Of a DNA stretch of 64,000 nt, positions 50,932 to 60,204 are shown piece after piece. The position numbers were made by a program, and so were the translations under genes. The DNA comes from Brachybacterium sp. EE-P12 (GTDB taxonomy: Bacteria > Actinomycetota > Actinomycetes > Actinomycetales > Dermabacteraceae), in NCBI RefSeq assembly GCF_003711805.1, contig NZ_QXCP01000004.1, positions 806,001-870,000 of the forward strand, written 5' to 3'. Numbering within the stretch: the stretch's first letter is position 1; the number at the start of each line of letters is the position of its first letter. Below the pieces are notes generated by a model that was not told the DNA's origin, searched no databases, and saw only the letters and a program-made list of their open reading frames with translations.

Positions 50932-51948
50932 ATGGCACGTCTCATCGACATCGCCCGCGAGGCAGGGGTCAGCGAGGCCACCGTCTCCCGCGTCCTGAAC
51001 GGCCGCAGCGGCGTCAACGAGGTCACACGCACCACGGTGCTCGACGCCGCGCGGCGTCTGGGGCGCGTCGTGGAGCCCGTCGCGGTCGGCCACGGCCCCG
51101 TCGTCGGGGTGCTCGTGCCGGACCTCGACAACCAGGTCTTCTCCGCGTGGGTCGAGCGTCTCGAGGCCGAGCTGTTCGAGACCGGGGCCTCCACGCTGGT
51201 GGGTGTGCGGGCTCGCACGGTGGAACGAGAGAGAGAGATCTTGCAGAGGTTCTTGCATGCCGGTGCGGTCGCGATCATCGTCGTCTCCGGCCACCACGCC
51301 CAGCAGCAGTCGCCGCTGGATCACTATCGCGAGGTGACCTCCGCCGGGATCCCGCTCGTGCTCGTCAACGGCGTGCAGCGCGGGCTCGACGCGGCCTTCC
51401 TCTCCACCGACGACGAGCACGCCGTGCGCCTCGTGCTCACCCACCTCCACGAGCTCGGCCACCGCACCGTGGGCCTCGCCGTCGGCGACGAGCACACCTG
51501 GCCCGTGCGCGAGAAGCTGCGCGCCTTCGAGGCCGCGACCGCCGGCGGGGACGGCCCGCAGCCCGTCGCCTTCACCGACTTCTCCTACGCGGGCGGCTAC
51601 GAGGCGGCTCGCGAGCTGCTGGACCGCGGGGCGACTGCGATCGTCTGCGGCTCGGACGTGATGGCGGCCGGCGCCTACGAGGGGATCCGCTCACGCGGCC
51701 TCGAGGTGCCGCGGGACGTCTCCGTGGTCGGCTACGACGATGTCTTCTGGGCGTCCCTGAGCCACCCGCCGCTGACCACGGTGCGTCAGCCCGTCGCCTC
51801 GATCGCCCGGGCCGCAGTGCGCACCGCCCTCGGCGGCGGGGAGGACAGTCGCCGGCCGGCCCGCACGGAGGTCGTCGTGCGTCCCCAGCTCGTGGTGCGC
51901 GGCTCGACCGCGGCGGCACCGAGCGCGGCCGCTAGCATGGAGCGGTGA
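50932..51948 (+). CDS. LacI-family transcriptional regulator (MalR-like)
   Basis: 338 residues. LacI HTH at the N terminus (LIDIAREAGVSEATVSRVLN) with hinge helix, then the periplasmic-binding-protein-like effector domain (VVGVLVPDLDNQVFSAWVE, ALVNGV-type strand as LVLVNGVQRGLDAAF, STDDEHAVRLVLTHL, VSVVGYDDVFWASLSHPPLT). ATG 50932 follows a GAGGGG site. Divergent from the maltose operon and therefore its probable repressor, with a maltodextrin-type inducer. Its stop overlaps the trpS start. Confidence 0.92.
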   Translation: MARLIDIAREAGVSEATVSRVLNGRSGVNEVTRTTVLDAARRLGRVVEPVAVGHGPVVGVLVPDLDNQVFSAWVERLEAELFETGASTLVGVRARTVEREREILQRFLHAGAVAIIVVSGHHAQQQSPLDHYREVTSAGIPLVLVNGVQRGLDAAFLSTDDEHAVRLVLTHLHELGHRTVGLAVGDEHTWPVREKLRAFEAATAGGDGPQPVAFTDFSYAGGYEAARELLDRGATAIVCGSDVMAAGAYEGIRSRGLEVPRDVSVVGYDDVFWASLSHPPLTTVRQPVASIARAAVRTALGGGEDSRRPARTEVVVRPQLVVRGSTAAAPSAAASMER

Positions 51949-53021
51949 CCGCACCGAACATCTCCAGCACCAGCTACGACACCGCCCTGCAGCGCAGCCA
52001 GAAGATCTGGGACCGGATCGGCGAGGACCCCACGGGCCTGCGCATGCTGACGGGCGACCGGCCCACCGGCGCCCTCCACATCGGGCACTACTTCGGCTCG
52101 CTGCGCAACCGCGTGCGCCTGCAGGACGCGGGCGTGGAGACCTGGCTGATCGTCGCCGACTACCAGGTGATCACCGATCGCGAGATCATCGGCGACATCC
52201 AGGGCTCGGTGCGCGAGCTGCTGACCGACTACCTCGCCGCCGGGATCGACCCCGAGCGCTCGACGATCTTCACCCACTCCGCGGTGCCGGCCCTGAACCA
52301 GCTGCTGCTGCCGTTCCTGTCCCTGGTCACCCAGCCCGAGCTCGAGCGCAACCCCACCGTAAAGGCCGAGCTCGCCTCGGCCGGGAAGTCCGCGATGGGC
52401 GGGCTCATGCTCACCTATCCCGTGCACCAGGCCGCGGACATCCTCTTCTGCCACGGCAACCTCGTGCCCGTCGGCAAGGACCAGCTGCCCCACATCGAGC
52501 AGACCCGCGTCATCGCGCGCCGCTTCAACGAGCGCTATGCGGGCGGGGAGGAGTACTTCCCCGAGCCCGATGCGCTGCTGTCCGAGTCGCCGACGATCCT
52601 CGGCCTGGACGGGCAGAACAAGATGAGCAAGTCGCTGGGCAACACCGTCATGCTGCGGATGGACGAGGCCGAGACGCTCAAAAAGATCAAGAAGGCCAAG
52701 ACCGACGCGGACCGGCAGATCACCTACGACCCCGAGCACCGCCCCGAGATCTCGAACCTCCTCACGATCGCCTCGCAGGCCACGGGTCGAGCCCCGGAGG
52801 AGATCGCCGAGGAGATCGGGGACCGCGGCGCCGGCACGCTGAAGATCTTCACCGCCGAGGCGCTGAACGCCCACCTCGCACCGCTGCGCGCGCGCCGCGC
52901 GGAGCTCGAGCAGGACCCCGGCTATCTGATGCAGGTACTGCGTGCGGGCAACGAGCGCGCGAATGCCGCGGCCGACGAGACCCTCCAGCGGGTGCGCGAG
53001 TTCATGGGGATGGTCTACTGA
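51945..53021 (+). CDS. trpS: Tryptophanyl-tRNA synthetase
   Basis: 358 residues, class I synthetase charging tRNA-Trp. HIGH signature HIGH at residues 45-48 (TGALHIGHYFG) and KMSKS at 226-230 (NKMSKSLGN) are intact; SAVPALNQLLLPFLSLVTQP and GGLMLTYPVHQAADIL are typical. Start is a GTG at 51945 that overlaps the regulator's stop codon. TAGCAT (51933-51938) lies 6 nt before it, so it may also have its own leaderless promoter inside the end of the LacI gene. Confidence 0.97.
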   Translation: MTAPNISSTSYDTALQRSQKIWDRIGEDPTGLRMLTGDRPTGALHIGHYFGSLRNRVRLQDAGVETWLIVADYQVITDREIIGDIQGSVRELLTDYLAAGIDPERSTIFTHSAVPALNQLLLPFLSLVTQPELERNPTVKAELASAGKSAMGGLMLTYPVHQAADILFCHGNLVPVGKDQLPHIEQTRVIARRFNERYAGGEEYFPEPDALLSESPTILGLDGQNKMSKSLGNTVMLRMDEAETLKKIKKAKTDADRQITYDPEHRPEISNLLTIASQATGRAPEEIAEEIGDRGAGTLKIFTAEALNAHLAPLRARRAELEQDPGYLMQVLRAGNERANAAADETLQRVREFMGMVY

Positions 53022-53036
53022 CCCGCCTGCGACGGG

Positions 53037-54593
53037 TCAGAAGCTGCTCGAGCTGCCCGCACCGGAGAAACCGCCGCCCGAGTACCCGCCGGCGCTCCCC
53101 GAGGAGGCCGGCGGGTTCCGGTGCGTGTCCAGTGCCGAGGTCGCCCCGCCGCACCAGGCGCCCGTCCAGAGCACGGGGCTGAGCGAGTAGCCGCTGACGT
53201 AGTCCTGCGGGTGCCGGGCGAACCGGCGGCCGCGCACCGAGGTCGGGAAGTCTCTCACGAAGCCTTCGGGCTCGGCGTCTCACATCACATCGGCCTCCTC
53301 CTCGTCGTGGGCGCTGGAGCCGATGACCTCCTCGCGCACACGCGCGCTGGCCAGGGAGAGCCGATCGGTGAGCTCGTCGAGGCGCTCGAGGCATGCGTCC
53401 GGGGTCCGGGCGCCCTCGAGGTAGTCCCGCGAGATGTCCTCGAGGTCGCCCGCGACCTCCCGGGCGACGTCGCGCAGGGCGTCCGCCGCCCCTCCCGGTG
53501 CCTCGTCGTCGAGGCCCGCCTGCGCGATGGTGTCCTCGACCGCGGCCAGGGACTCGTCCAGGGGCCGCCGTTCCAGCTGCCAGGCGCCGGCGAAGTCCCC
53601 GGTGCGCCCCAGCAGGCGGGCCGCTGAGATGATCGTGTCGTCAGCGTCGTCCGCGGTGCGCACGGACTCCTCGTACTCCTTCGCCCGGCCGGCCGTGCCC
53701 CCGGCGACGCCCCAGAGCGGGCCGGGACGCTCGGGCAGACGGGCCGCGAGGCCCTCGGCCTCACAGGCCGCGCGGCGGTAGTCCTCGACATCGGCGAGGA
53801 TGCTCGCGCCGTAGACCGAGTCCCGAGGGATCCGTGCGGCGGCCTGGTCGGTCTCCCGCCGCTTCACGCGCACGTCCTCGTGGCGCTCGCGGGCGGTGCG
53901 CATCCGGCGCCGGGCGCGGACGCCGCGCCCGAGGGCCGCTGCGAGGCCTGCTCCCAGGGCGATGAGCGCGAGGAACGCGCCGATGATCGCGCCCGGGCTC
54001 TGCCACCAGGGCCGTGCGAGCAGGTCGGCGTACTCCTCGGCGCCCGCGACGAAGGCCTGCGCCCAGTCGCCGTCCTGCGCGTCGTCCTTCATCGCGTCCT
54101 GGACGTCCTCGAAGCCGCCGTCGGAGAGCTTGACGTCCTCCCCGGCGTAGATGCCGACCTTCCGGTTCCCCGGGTCGATCGTGAGGATCACGACATGATC
54201 GGCCCACTTCTCGCCGTCGATCCAGTCGGGATGCTCCGCGGTCGCGTAGTTCCGCACCGCGTCGTTCAGGCCTGTGTCGGCGTCCGGATCGGCGCCCTGC
54301 GCGCCGATGTCCAGGGTGACCGCATGGAGCTCGACCTGTGCGGCCACGTCGCGGAAGGAGGTCTCGCTCAGCTGCGCCCCGAGCGCGTCGGGATCCGCGA
54401 TGATGCCCTGCTCGTCGTCGATCTCGACGACGACGGGCGGCGCCGCGTGCGCGGCAGGCGCGCACGGAGCGGCGAGCACCATCAGCGGCATCAGGCAGGC
54501 GAGCAGGAGGAGGGCGAGGGCGCGGGACGGGGCCTGCCGCGGGGCGTGGGCGCGCGAGGGGCCAGGGGCGGCGAACGAATGGGACCGGGCCAT
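53037..54593 (-). pseudogene. DUF5129-like TPM-domain membrane protein interrupted by in-frame TGA
   Basis: From ATG 54593 a signal-like segment (ALALLLLACLMPLMVLAA) is followed by a TPM-like domain (VEIDDEQGIIADPDALGAQ, KVGIYAGEDVKLSDGG), one membrane segment (IIGAFLALIALGAGLAAAL) and a helical region. The frame meets TGA at 53280-53282 after EEADVM, then continues in the same frame with DAEPEGFVRDFPTSVRGRRF, RHPQDYVSGYSLSP and a Gly/Ser tail ending GAGSSSSF at 53037. That tail is what relatives carry at their C terminus, so the stop looks like a single nonsense change (CGA to TGA would do). The upstream part alone is 437 residues and might still be made. Confidence 0.75.
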
Positions 54594-54715
54594 GCCGCGA
54601 CCGTATCGAGTCGCCCGGCGAGGCTGGGCCCGATGATCGTCGCGACCGGGGTCGGTCTCTGGGCGGAGCCACCGGCGCCCGCCGGAATCCTCAGCACATG
54701 TGCCGACTGCACCGT

Positions 54716-54721
54716 TATGAT
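54716..54721 (+). promoter_or_regulatory. -10 element of cysK
   Basis: TATGAT with AGCACA (54693-54698) as a weak -35 at 17 nt; the transcript would have a leader of about 50 nt. Confidence 0.45.
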
Positions 54722-54778
54722 CGCCACAAGCATCCCTTGGAGCTCGTGCCGCGGGCTCCCGGAACACCGAGGAGAAGC

Positions 54779-55708
54779 ATGACCGTCTACGAGAACGTCT
54801 CCGAGCTTGTCGGCCGCACCCCGCTGGTCAAGCTCAACCACCTGGGCGAGGAGGTCCGCGCGACCGTCCTGGCGAAGCTCGAGTTCTACAACCCCGCCAG
54901 CTCCGTCAAGGACCGCATCGGCGTGGCCATGATCGACGCCGCCGAGGAATCCGGGCAGCTGACCAGCGGCGGCACGATCGTCGAGGCGACCTCCGGCAAC
55001 ACGGGCATCGCCCTGGCGATGATCGGCGTCTCCCGCGGCTACAAGGTCGTCCTCACGATGCCCGAGTCGATGTCGAAGGAGCGCCGCATGCTGCTGCGCG
55101 CCTACGGCGCCGAGCTGGTCCTCACCGAGGCGGCCAAGGGCATGAAGGGCGCGGTCGAGAAGGCCGAGCAGATCGCCGCCGAGACCGGAGCGGTCCAGGT
55201 GCGCCAGTTCGACAACCCCGCGAACCTCGACATCCACCGCCGCACCACCGCCGAGGAGATCTGGGCGGATACCGACGGACAGGTCGACGGCTTCATCGCC
55301 GGGATCGGCACCGGCGGCACCATCAGCGGCGTCGGCCAGGTCCTCAAGGAGCGCCGCCCGGAGGTGAAGGTCTTCGCCGTCGAGCCCGAGGAGTCCGCGA
55401 TCCTCAACGGCGGCCAGCCCGGCCCGCACAAGATCCAGGGCCTGGGCGCGAACTTCGTGCCCTCCATCCTGGACCGCGAGGTCTACGACGAGGTCCTCGA
55501 CATCGACGCGGAGACCGCGATGGAGCGCGCCCGCTCCGTCGCCCGCACCGAGGGGCTCCTGGTGGGCATCTCCTCCGGCGCCGCGATCGAGGCCGCCGCC
55601 CGGATCGGTGCCCGCGAGGAGTTCGCCGGGAAGACCCTCGTGGTCGTCGTGCCCTCCTTCGGCGAGCGGTACCTCTCCACCCCGCTGTACGCGCAGTACG
55701 CGGACTGA
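54779..55708 (+). CDS. cysK: Cysteine synthase A (O-acetylserine sulfhydrylase)
   Basis: 309 residues, PLP-dependent. Converts O-acetylserine and sulfide to cysteine. PLP lysine is K44 in [30 protein letters not shown], the phosphate loop [16 protein letters not shown] and [13 protein letters not shown] are all present. ATG 54779 has GAGGAGAAGC upstream. Followed 13 nt later by cysE, which makes O-acetylserine, so the two form the complete serine-to-cysteine module and can form the cysteine synthase complex. Confidence 0.98.
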   Translation: MTVYENVSELVGRTPLVKLNHLGEEVRATVLAKLEFYNPASSVKDRIGVAMIDAAEESGQLTSGGTIVEATSGNTGIALAMIGVSRGYKVVLTMPESMSKERRMLLRAYGAELVLTEAAKGMKGAVEKAEQIAAETGAVQVRQFDNPANLDIHRRTTAEEIWADTDGQVDGFIAGIGTGGTISGVGQVLKERRPEVKVFAVEPEESAILNGGQPGPHKIQGLGANFVPSILDREVYDEVLDIDAETAMERARSVARTEGLLVGISSGAAIEAAARIGAREEFAGKTLVVVVPSFGERYLSTPLYAQYAD

Positions 55709-55721
55709 GGCGGGCGTCGCC

Positions 55722-56309
55722 GTGGCGAGACGAGCCCTGGACAGGGTGATGGGCGTGGTCGCGAGCGTCCGGGAGGACCTCGCCGCGGCGCACCGACGCG
55801 ACCCCGCCTCGACCGACGACCTCGCGATCCTCCTGACCTCGCCGGGACTGCACGCGATCTGGACCCACCGGATCGCCCACCGGCTCTGGGAGCGGGGGGC
55901 GAAGCTCCCCGCCCTCGTGCTCGCCCAGGGCGCGCGCTCGGTCACGGGCGTGGAGATCCATCCCGGGGCACGGATCGGTCGGCGCTTCTTCATCGATCAC
56001 GGGATGGGCGTCGTGGTCGGCGAGACCGCCGAGGTGGGCGACGACGTGATGCTCTACCACGGCGTGACCCTCGGGGGCCGTTCGATGGAGCGGGTCAAGC
56101 GCCACCCCACAGTCGGCGACGGCGTGATCATCGGTGCCGGGGCGCGCGTGCTCGGCCCGATCACCCTCGGCGAGGGCGCCCAGGTGGGGGCCAACGCGGT
56201 GGTCGTCAAGGACGTGCCGGCCCGGGCGACCGCCGTCGGCGTCCCCGCGACCGTGCGCGCGGACGCCGCTCATCCCGAGGAGCAGACGGACCCGGCGATC
56301 TGGATCTGA
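55722..56309 (+). CDS. cysE: Serine O-acetyltransferase
   Basis: 195 residues. Short N-terminal helical domain ([36 protein letters not shown]) then left-handed beta-helix hexapeptides ([40 protein letters not shown]) with the catalytic His-Asp region and [20 protein letters not shown]. The C terminus ends TDPAIWI, an Ile tail of the kind that docks into CysK. GTG 55722 has GAGG 11 nt upstream; ATG 55749 would give 186 residues and is also possible. Confidence 0.93.
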   Translation: MARRALDRVMGVVASVREDLAAAHRRDPASTDDLAILLTSPGLHAIWTHRIAHRLWERGAKLPALVLAQGARSVTGVEIHPGARIGRRFFIDHGMGVVVGETAEVGDDVMLYHGVTLGGRSMERVKRHPTVGDGVIIGAGARVLGPITLGEGAQVGANAVVVKDVPARATAVGVPATVRADAAHPEEQTDPAIWI

Positions 56310-56317
56310 CGCCCCTC

Positions 56318-56345
56318 GCCCCGCCCGCATGGCCGCGGGCGGGGC
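56318..56345. terminator. Hairpin between convergent cysE and sirtuin genes
   Basis: GCCCCGCCCGC (56318-56328) pairs with GCGGGCGGGGC (56335-56345) around ATGGCC, an 11-bp perfect stem serving both directions. Confidence 0.75.
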
Positions 56346-56350
56346 GCGCA

Positions 56351-57130
56351 TCAGAGCGCGAAGGGGTCCAGGAACGAGGTGCCGCCCACCTTGTGCAGGC
56401 GCCGCTCCCAGTCCGGCAGCACCTCGTGGGCGTCCTCGGCGATGACGTGGTCGAACAGCGCGCTCGCCCCGGGCGGGGGAGCGATGTCCACGAGCACGGT
56501 CGTCGCCCCGTGGGCGTGGGCCAAGGGGGCGAGCTGCGCCGCGGGGAAGACGACCCCGCTGGTGCCGACGGCGACGAACAGGTCCGCCCGCTGCGCGAGG
56601 CGCATCCCGAGCTCGAGCTCGGCCGGGGGCAGCTGCTCGTCGAAGAGCACCACGTCGGGCCGGGTCGGCTCCCCGCAGCGCGGACAGCTGGAGGGCACGC
56701 CGTGGTCCTCGGCCCGCTCGCCCGCACCCTGCACGAGCGGAGCCCGCCAGGCGCAGGCCCGGCCCAGGCACACCGCGTGCAGCGCGCTGCCGTGCAGCTC
56801 GGCGACCACTTCGCTGCCGGCGGCCTGATGGAGGCCATCGATGTTCTGCGTGATCACCTGTGCGCCCATACGCGCTATCGCCCGATGACCCGGGGTGGGG
56901 CCGTGGCGCAGCGCGATCGACGCCATCCGCCCCCACACGCTCCACAGCCTCGGCAGGGAGCCCGGCAGCAGGTCGGCGTGCATCGCCTCCTCGGTCTCGG
57001 GCTCGAGAGCCCAGAGGCCGTCCGGGCCGCGGAAGGTGCCCAGCCCGGTGCGGGCGCTGATCCCGGAGCCGGTGAGGAAGATGATCTCCCGGTGCCCCGG
57101 TCCCGGGATGAAGCGCCCGGGCGAGCTCAC
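56351..57130 (-). CDS. Sir2-family NAD-dependent protein deacylase
   Basis: 259 residues. NAD-binding LTGSGISARTGLGTFRGPDG (a GAGIS variant with Ser), catalytic region TQNIDGLHQAAGS and LHGSALHAVCLG, zinc cysteines in CLGRAC and CPRCG, then VVLFDEQLP and VGTSGVVFPAAQL. Removes acyl groups from lysines using NAD. Starts at a GTG that overlaps the aldo/keto reductase stop (GTGA), so translation is coupled. Substrates are unknown. Confidence 0.92.
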   Translation of the reverse strand: MSSPGRFIPGPGHREIIFLTGSGISARTGLGTFRGPDGLWALEPETEEAMHADLLPGSLPRLWSVWGRMASIALRHGPTPGHRAIARMGAQVITQNIDGLHQAAGSEVVAELHGSALHAVCLGRACAWRAPLVQGAGERAEDHGVPSSCPRCGEPTRPDVVLFDEQLPPAELELGMRLAQRADLFVAVGTSGVVFPAAQLAPLAHAHGATTVLVDIAPPPGASALFDHVIAEDAHEVLPDWERRLHKVGGTSFLDPFAL

Positions 57131-57966
57131 CACTCCTCGTGCTCCCGGGAGTCCCAGGCGGCGTCCTCCCCGAGGTCGAGGGAGGCCAGCAGCGCACGGT
57201 CCTGGTCGTCCAGGGCGATGCCGTCGAGCGTCGCGTTCGCCCGCTGGCGGGTCGGGTCCTGCGACTTCGGGATCACGACGATGCCCTGGTCGATCGCCCA
57301 GCGCAGCGAGATCTGCGAGGTGCTCGCCCCGTGCTTCTCGGCGACCTTGCGCAGCGCGAACTGCCCCCCGAGGCCCTCGCGGCCGCCGAGCGGGCCCCAC
57401 GCCTCGGTGACGATGCCGTGCTCGCGATGGAAGGCCACGGCCTCCGGGCGCGCGAGGGCGGGGGAGAGCTGGATCTGGTTCACCTCGGGCACGACGCCGG
57501 TCGCGTCGATGAGCTCCTCCACCTGCTCCGGGCGGAAGTTCGAGACGCCGATGTGCTGGGTCAGCCCCTCCTCACGCAGGTCGATGAGGGTGCGCCAGGT
57601 GTCCAGGGCCAGCCCGCGCGAGGGATTGGGCCAGTGGATGAGGGTGAGGGCGACGCGGGGCAGGCCCAGGCGGCGCAGGGAGCCGAGCAGCCCCTCGCGG
57701 GTCGCCTCCCGGCCCTGGTCGCCGCCGGCGATCTTGGTGGTGATCAGCGCGTCGTCGGGGTCGACGCCGCTGTCGCGCAGTCCCTGCCCGACAGCCGCCT
57801 CGTTGCCGTACTGGGCGGCGGTGTCCACGAGGCGGTAGCCGGCGCGCAGCGCCTGGGCGACCGCGTCCGCCCCGTCGGTGCCGCGCATGCTCGAGGTGCC
57901 GAAGCCGATCAGCGGGAAGGGGGTGCCGTCGGCGAGGGCGGTGGTGGGGATGGACAGCTCGGACAC
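57127..57966 (-). CDS. Aldo/keto reductase
   Basis: 279 residues, NADPH-dependent TIM barrel. Catalytic tetrad: Asp and Tyr in LVDTAAQYGNE, Lys in LITTKIAGG, His in TLIHWPNP. C-terminal cofactor loop IVVIPKSQDPTRQRAN binds the 2'-phosphate of NADPH. GTG 57966 is chosen for the strong AGGAGG 6 nt upstream; a longer frame to 58029 lacks such a site. Similar to 2,5-diketo-gluconate reductase-type enzymes; the natural substrate is unclear. Coupled to the sirtuin gene. Confidence 0.93.
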   Translation of the reverse strand: MSELSIPTTALADGTPFPLIGFGTSSMRGTDGADAVAQALRAGYRLVDTAAQYGNEAAVGQGLRDSGVDPDDALITTKIAGGDQGREATREGLLGSLRRLGLPRVALTLIHWPNPSRGLALDTWRTLIDLREEGLTQHIGVSNFRPEQVEELIDATGVVPEVNQIQLSPALARPEAVAFHREHGIVTEAWGPLGGREGLGGQFALRKVAEKHGASTSQISLRWAIDQGIVVIPKSQDPTRQRANATLDGIALDDQDRALLASLDLGEDAAWDSREHEEW

Positions 57967-58079
57967 GGATCCTCCTGGAAGACGGGAGCAGGTTGCACCA
58001 GCGTAGCCATCCGCCACGGTGCTCGGCATCGCGGAGCCGGTCCGGTCGCCCGCGCGGCGGGGCGCCGACGGTGCTCTGC

Positions 58080-58085
58080 TAGCGT
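58080..58085 (+). promoter_or_regulatory. -10 element of arcA
   Basis: TAGCGT followed by a leader of about 35 nt that contains the GAGGAGAG ribosome site. Unlike many genes in this window, arcA is therefore not leaderless. Confidence 0.45.
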
Positions 58086-58124
58086 CTGCCGCGACGAGGA
58101 CGTCGACCGCGAGGAGAGTGCAGC

Positions 58125-59381
58125 ATGAGCATCACCGGCACGGACCCGGGGGCGAGGTCCGGCACGGTCGCGCTCGGGGTGCACGACGAGATCTCGCCGC
58201 TGCGCGCCGTCCTCGTGCACCGCCCGGGGCGCGAGCTCGAGCGCCTCACCCCGGACACCCGCGCCGAGCTCCTCTTCGACGAGGTGCTGTGGCGCGACCG
58301 CGCCGAGGCGCAGCACCGCGAGTTCGACCGGCTCCTGCGCGACCAGGGCGTCGAGGTGCTCGAGCTGCACGGCCTGCTCGCCGACCTCGTGCGCGATCCG
58401 GGACTGCGCGAGCACCTGCTCGGCCGGGCGCTCGACCCCGCCGTGCTGGGCGACATCGCGGTGCAGGACCTCCGCGGAGGCCTCGCCGACCTCGCGGCCG
58501 AGCAGCTGGTCGAGGTGCTGATCGGCGGGATCACCGTCGGCGAGCTGCGGGCCCTCGGCGTGGACCCGCGCTCGATCGCGCTGCAGCGCGTGGGGGAGGA
58601 GCACCTGGTGCTGGAGCCCCTGCCCAACCACCTGTTCACCCGCGACCCCTCCGCCTGGATCGGCGACGCGGTCGCGGTCAGCGCGATGCGGCACCCGGCC
58701 CGTCGGCGCGAGAGCCTGCACCTGGAGATGATCTACCGCCACCACCCCCGCTTCACCGGGCCCGGCGGGCCGCGGCGCATCCTCGGCCGCGACGGCGCCG
58801 GGGCCGCGACCGTCGAGGGCGGCGACGTGATGATGCTGTCCCCGCGCGTGGTCGCGGTGGGGATCTCCGAGCGCACCAGCGCCGTCGGCGTGGAGCGGCT
58901 GGCCGCTCACCTGCTCGAGGACGGCGCGGTGGACCGGGTGATCGCGGTCGCGCTGCCCCATCGGCGCTCGATGATGCACCTCGACACCGTCACCACCGTC
59001 GTCGACCAGGAGTCGATGCTGCGCTTCGGGCCCCTGCCGCCGCTCGAGACCTTCGAGATCGAGCGGCCCGGCGACCGTCTCCTCGCCCGCGCGCGGGCCG
59101 CCGACGAGATGGACGAGGTGCTCGCGCGGGGTCTCGGAGTCCCCTCCCTCCGCGTGCTCACCCCGCCGCTGGACCCCTACGCCGCCGCGCGCGAGCAGTG
59201 GGACGACGGCTGCAACGTCCTCGCCCTCGCACCGGGGGTGGTGGTCGCCTACGAGCGTGCCGCCGCGACCAACGAGTACCTTCGCGCCCGCGGCGTCGAG
59301 GTGCTCGAGTTCGCAGGCGACGAGCTGGGGCGCGGCCGCGGCGGACCGCGCTGCATGAGCTGCCCCGTCGCCCGGGGCTGA
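58125..59381 (+). CDS. arcA: Arginine deiminase
   Basis: 418 residues, normal length. Hydrolyses arginine to citrulline and ammonia. Seen: [57 protein letters not shown], the catalytic His-Glu region [13 protein letters not shown], and the nucleophile Cys 410 in [16 protein letters not shown] 58125 has GAGGAGAG 7-8 nt upstream. arcB, arcC and an arginine/ornithine antiporter are not adjacent, so either the rest of the pathway lies elsewhere or the enzyme serves acid or nitrogen handling alone. Confidence 0.97.
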   Translation: MSITGTDPGARSGTVALGVHDEISPLRAVLVHRPGRELERLTPDTRAELLFDEVLWRDRAEAQHREFDRLLRDQGVEVLELHGLLADLVRDPGLREHLLGRALDPAVLGDIAVQDLRGGLADLAAEQLVEVLIGGITVGELRALGVDPRSIALQRVGEEHLVLEPLPNHLFTRDPSAWIGDAVAVSAMRHPARRRESLHLEMIYRHHPRFTGPGGPRRILGRDGAGAATVEGGDVMMLSPRVVAVGISERTSAVGVERLAAHLLEDGAVDRVIAVALPHRRSMMHLDTVTTVVDQESMLRFGPLPPLETFEIERPGDRLLARARAADEMDEVLARGLGVPSLRVLTPPLDPYAAAREQWDDGCNVLALAPGVVVAYERAAATNEYLRARGVEVLEFAGDELGRGRGGPRCMSCPVARG

Positions 59382-59403
59382 GCGGCGCGCCGGGCGCCCG
59401 TGC

Positions 59404-59976
59404 TCAGCGGCGCGTCGGCGGCGGAGGATCCTCCGCGGTCTGCAGGGTCGACTCCTGGGCGGGCAGCGGCTCGCGCAGCGACCGCTCCAGCAGCAGCTGC
59501 TGGGTGCCGAACTCCTCGAGCCCCTTGCGCACCGTGAAGCCGAGCTTGCGCAGCAGGGCCACGCTGCGCTTGTTGCGGGTCTGGCTGATCGCGATGACGA
59601 GCTCGTCCTCGAGCTCGTGACGCGCCCAGTCCAGCAGCGCGATGCAGGACTCCGCGGCATAGCCCTGCCCGGTCCACTCCGGCAGCAGGGCGTAGGACAG
59701 CTCGAGCTCGCCGCGGTCGTAGTCCAGCGTGATCGACCCGATCATCGTGTCGTCGCCCGCCAGGGCGAGCACCCAGCGCCCCCAGGTCAGGCCCAGCGGG
59801 GAGAGCTCGAGAGCCTGGCGCGAGGCGTAGTCCACCGCCCCGCCGAGGTACTCCCGGGTGACCGGATCGGTCATCAGGCGGATCATCGCCGCGCGGTCGG
59901 CGTCGCCCGGCGGCCGGATCACGAGCCGGGGGCTGCGGATCCGGACGGGCCACTCGGCGGTGCCTTCCTTCGTCAC
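59404..59976 (-). CDS. GNAT acetyltransferase, RimJ/RimL-like
   Basis: 190 residues. SPRLVIRPPGDADRAAMIRL at the N terminus and the acetyl-CoA motif LPEWTGQGYAAESCIALLDW followed by ISQTRNKRSVALLRKLGFTV are classic for the RimJ/RimL group, which acetylates protein N termini or small molecules. A Pro/Thr-rich tail ends the protein. The start GTG 59976 has TACCGT (59983-59988, minus strand) 6 nt upstream, so leaderless. Convergent with arcA, 22 nt apart. Confidence 0.9.
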   Translation of the reverse strand: MTKEGTAEWPVRIRSPRLVIRPPGDADRAAMIRLMTDPVTREYLGGAVDYASRQALELSPLGLTWGRWVLALAGDDTMIGSITLDYDRGELELSYALLPEWTGQGYAAESCIALLDWARHELEDELVIAISQTRNKRSVALLRKLGFTVRKGLEEFGTQQLLLERSLREPLPAQESTLQTAEDPPPPTRR

Positions 59977-60204
59977 GCCACCACGGTACAAGCACTCCCC
60001 GTCCGGCAGCGGGACCTGTGCCGTCGGTTCCCGACGCGGGCGCGGCGGCCGGTGCCCCGACGGTCCGCGAGGCCCCGACGGGGACGGTATGGTGAGCCTG
60101 CGGCACACAGGCGTGCCGCCGCGCGTCGGTGCCCGGCCCCGCATCGGGCGACACGGGTCGAGCAGGACGGACGCGACAGCGGTCCACGGACGAGTAGGAG
60201 CACC
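59977..60204. other. Leader region of the glycine cleavage operon
   Basis: About 230 nt between the divergent GNAT gene and gcvT. A TATGGT (about 60088-60093) could be the -10 of the gcv operon, giving a leader of roughly 110 nt with GC-rich inverted repeats. I looked for the paired glycine-riboswitch aptamer features and do not find them. Confidence 0.45.

Noticed and set aside
53280..53282. TGA as selenocysteine codon
   Set aside because: No SECIS-like hairpin is apparent, the family has no redox Cys at this position, and nothing else suggests selenoprotein synthesis.
57966..58029. Longer aldo/keto reductase from ATG 58029
   Set aside because: The GTG at 57966 has an excellent AGGAGG; the extra 21 residues contain no conserved feature.
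59977..60204. Glycine riboswitch before gcvT
   Set aside because: The leader length would allow one, but I could not find the paired conserved aptamer cores; a covariance search (Rfam glycine model) would settle it.
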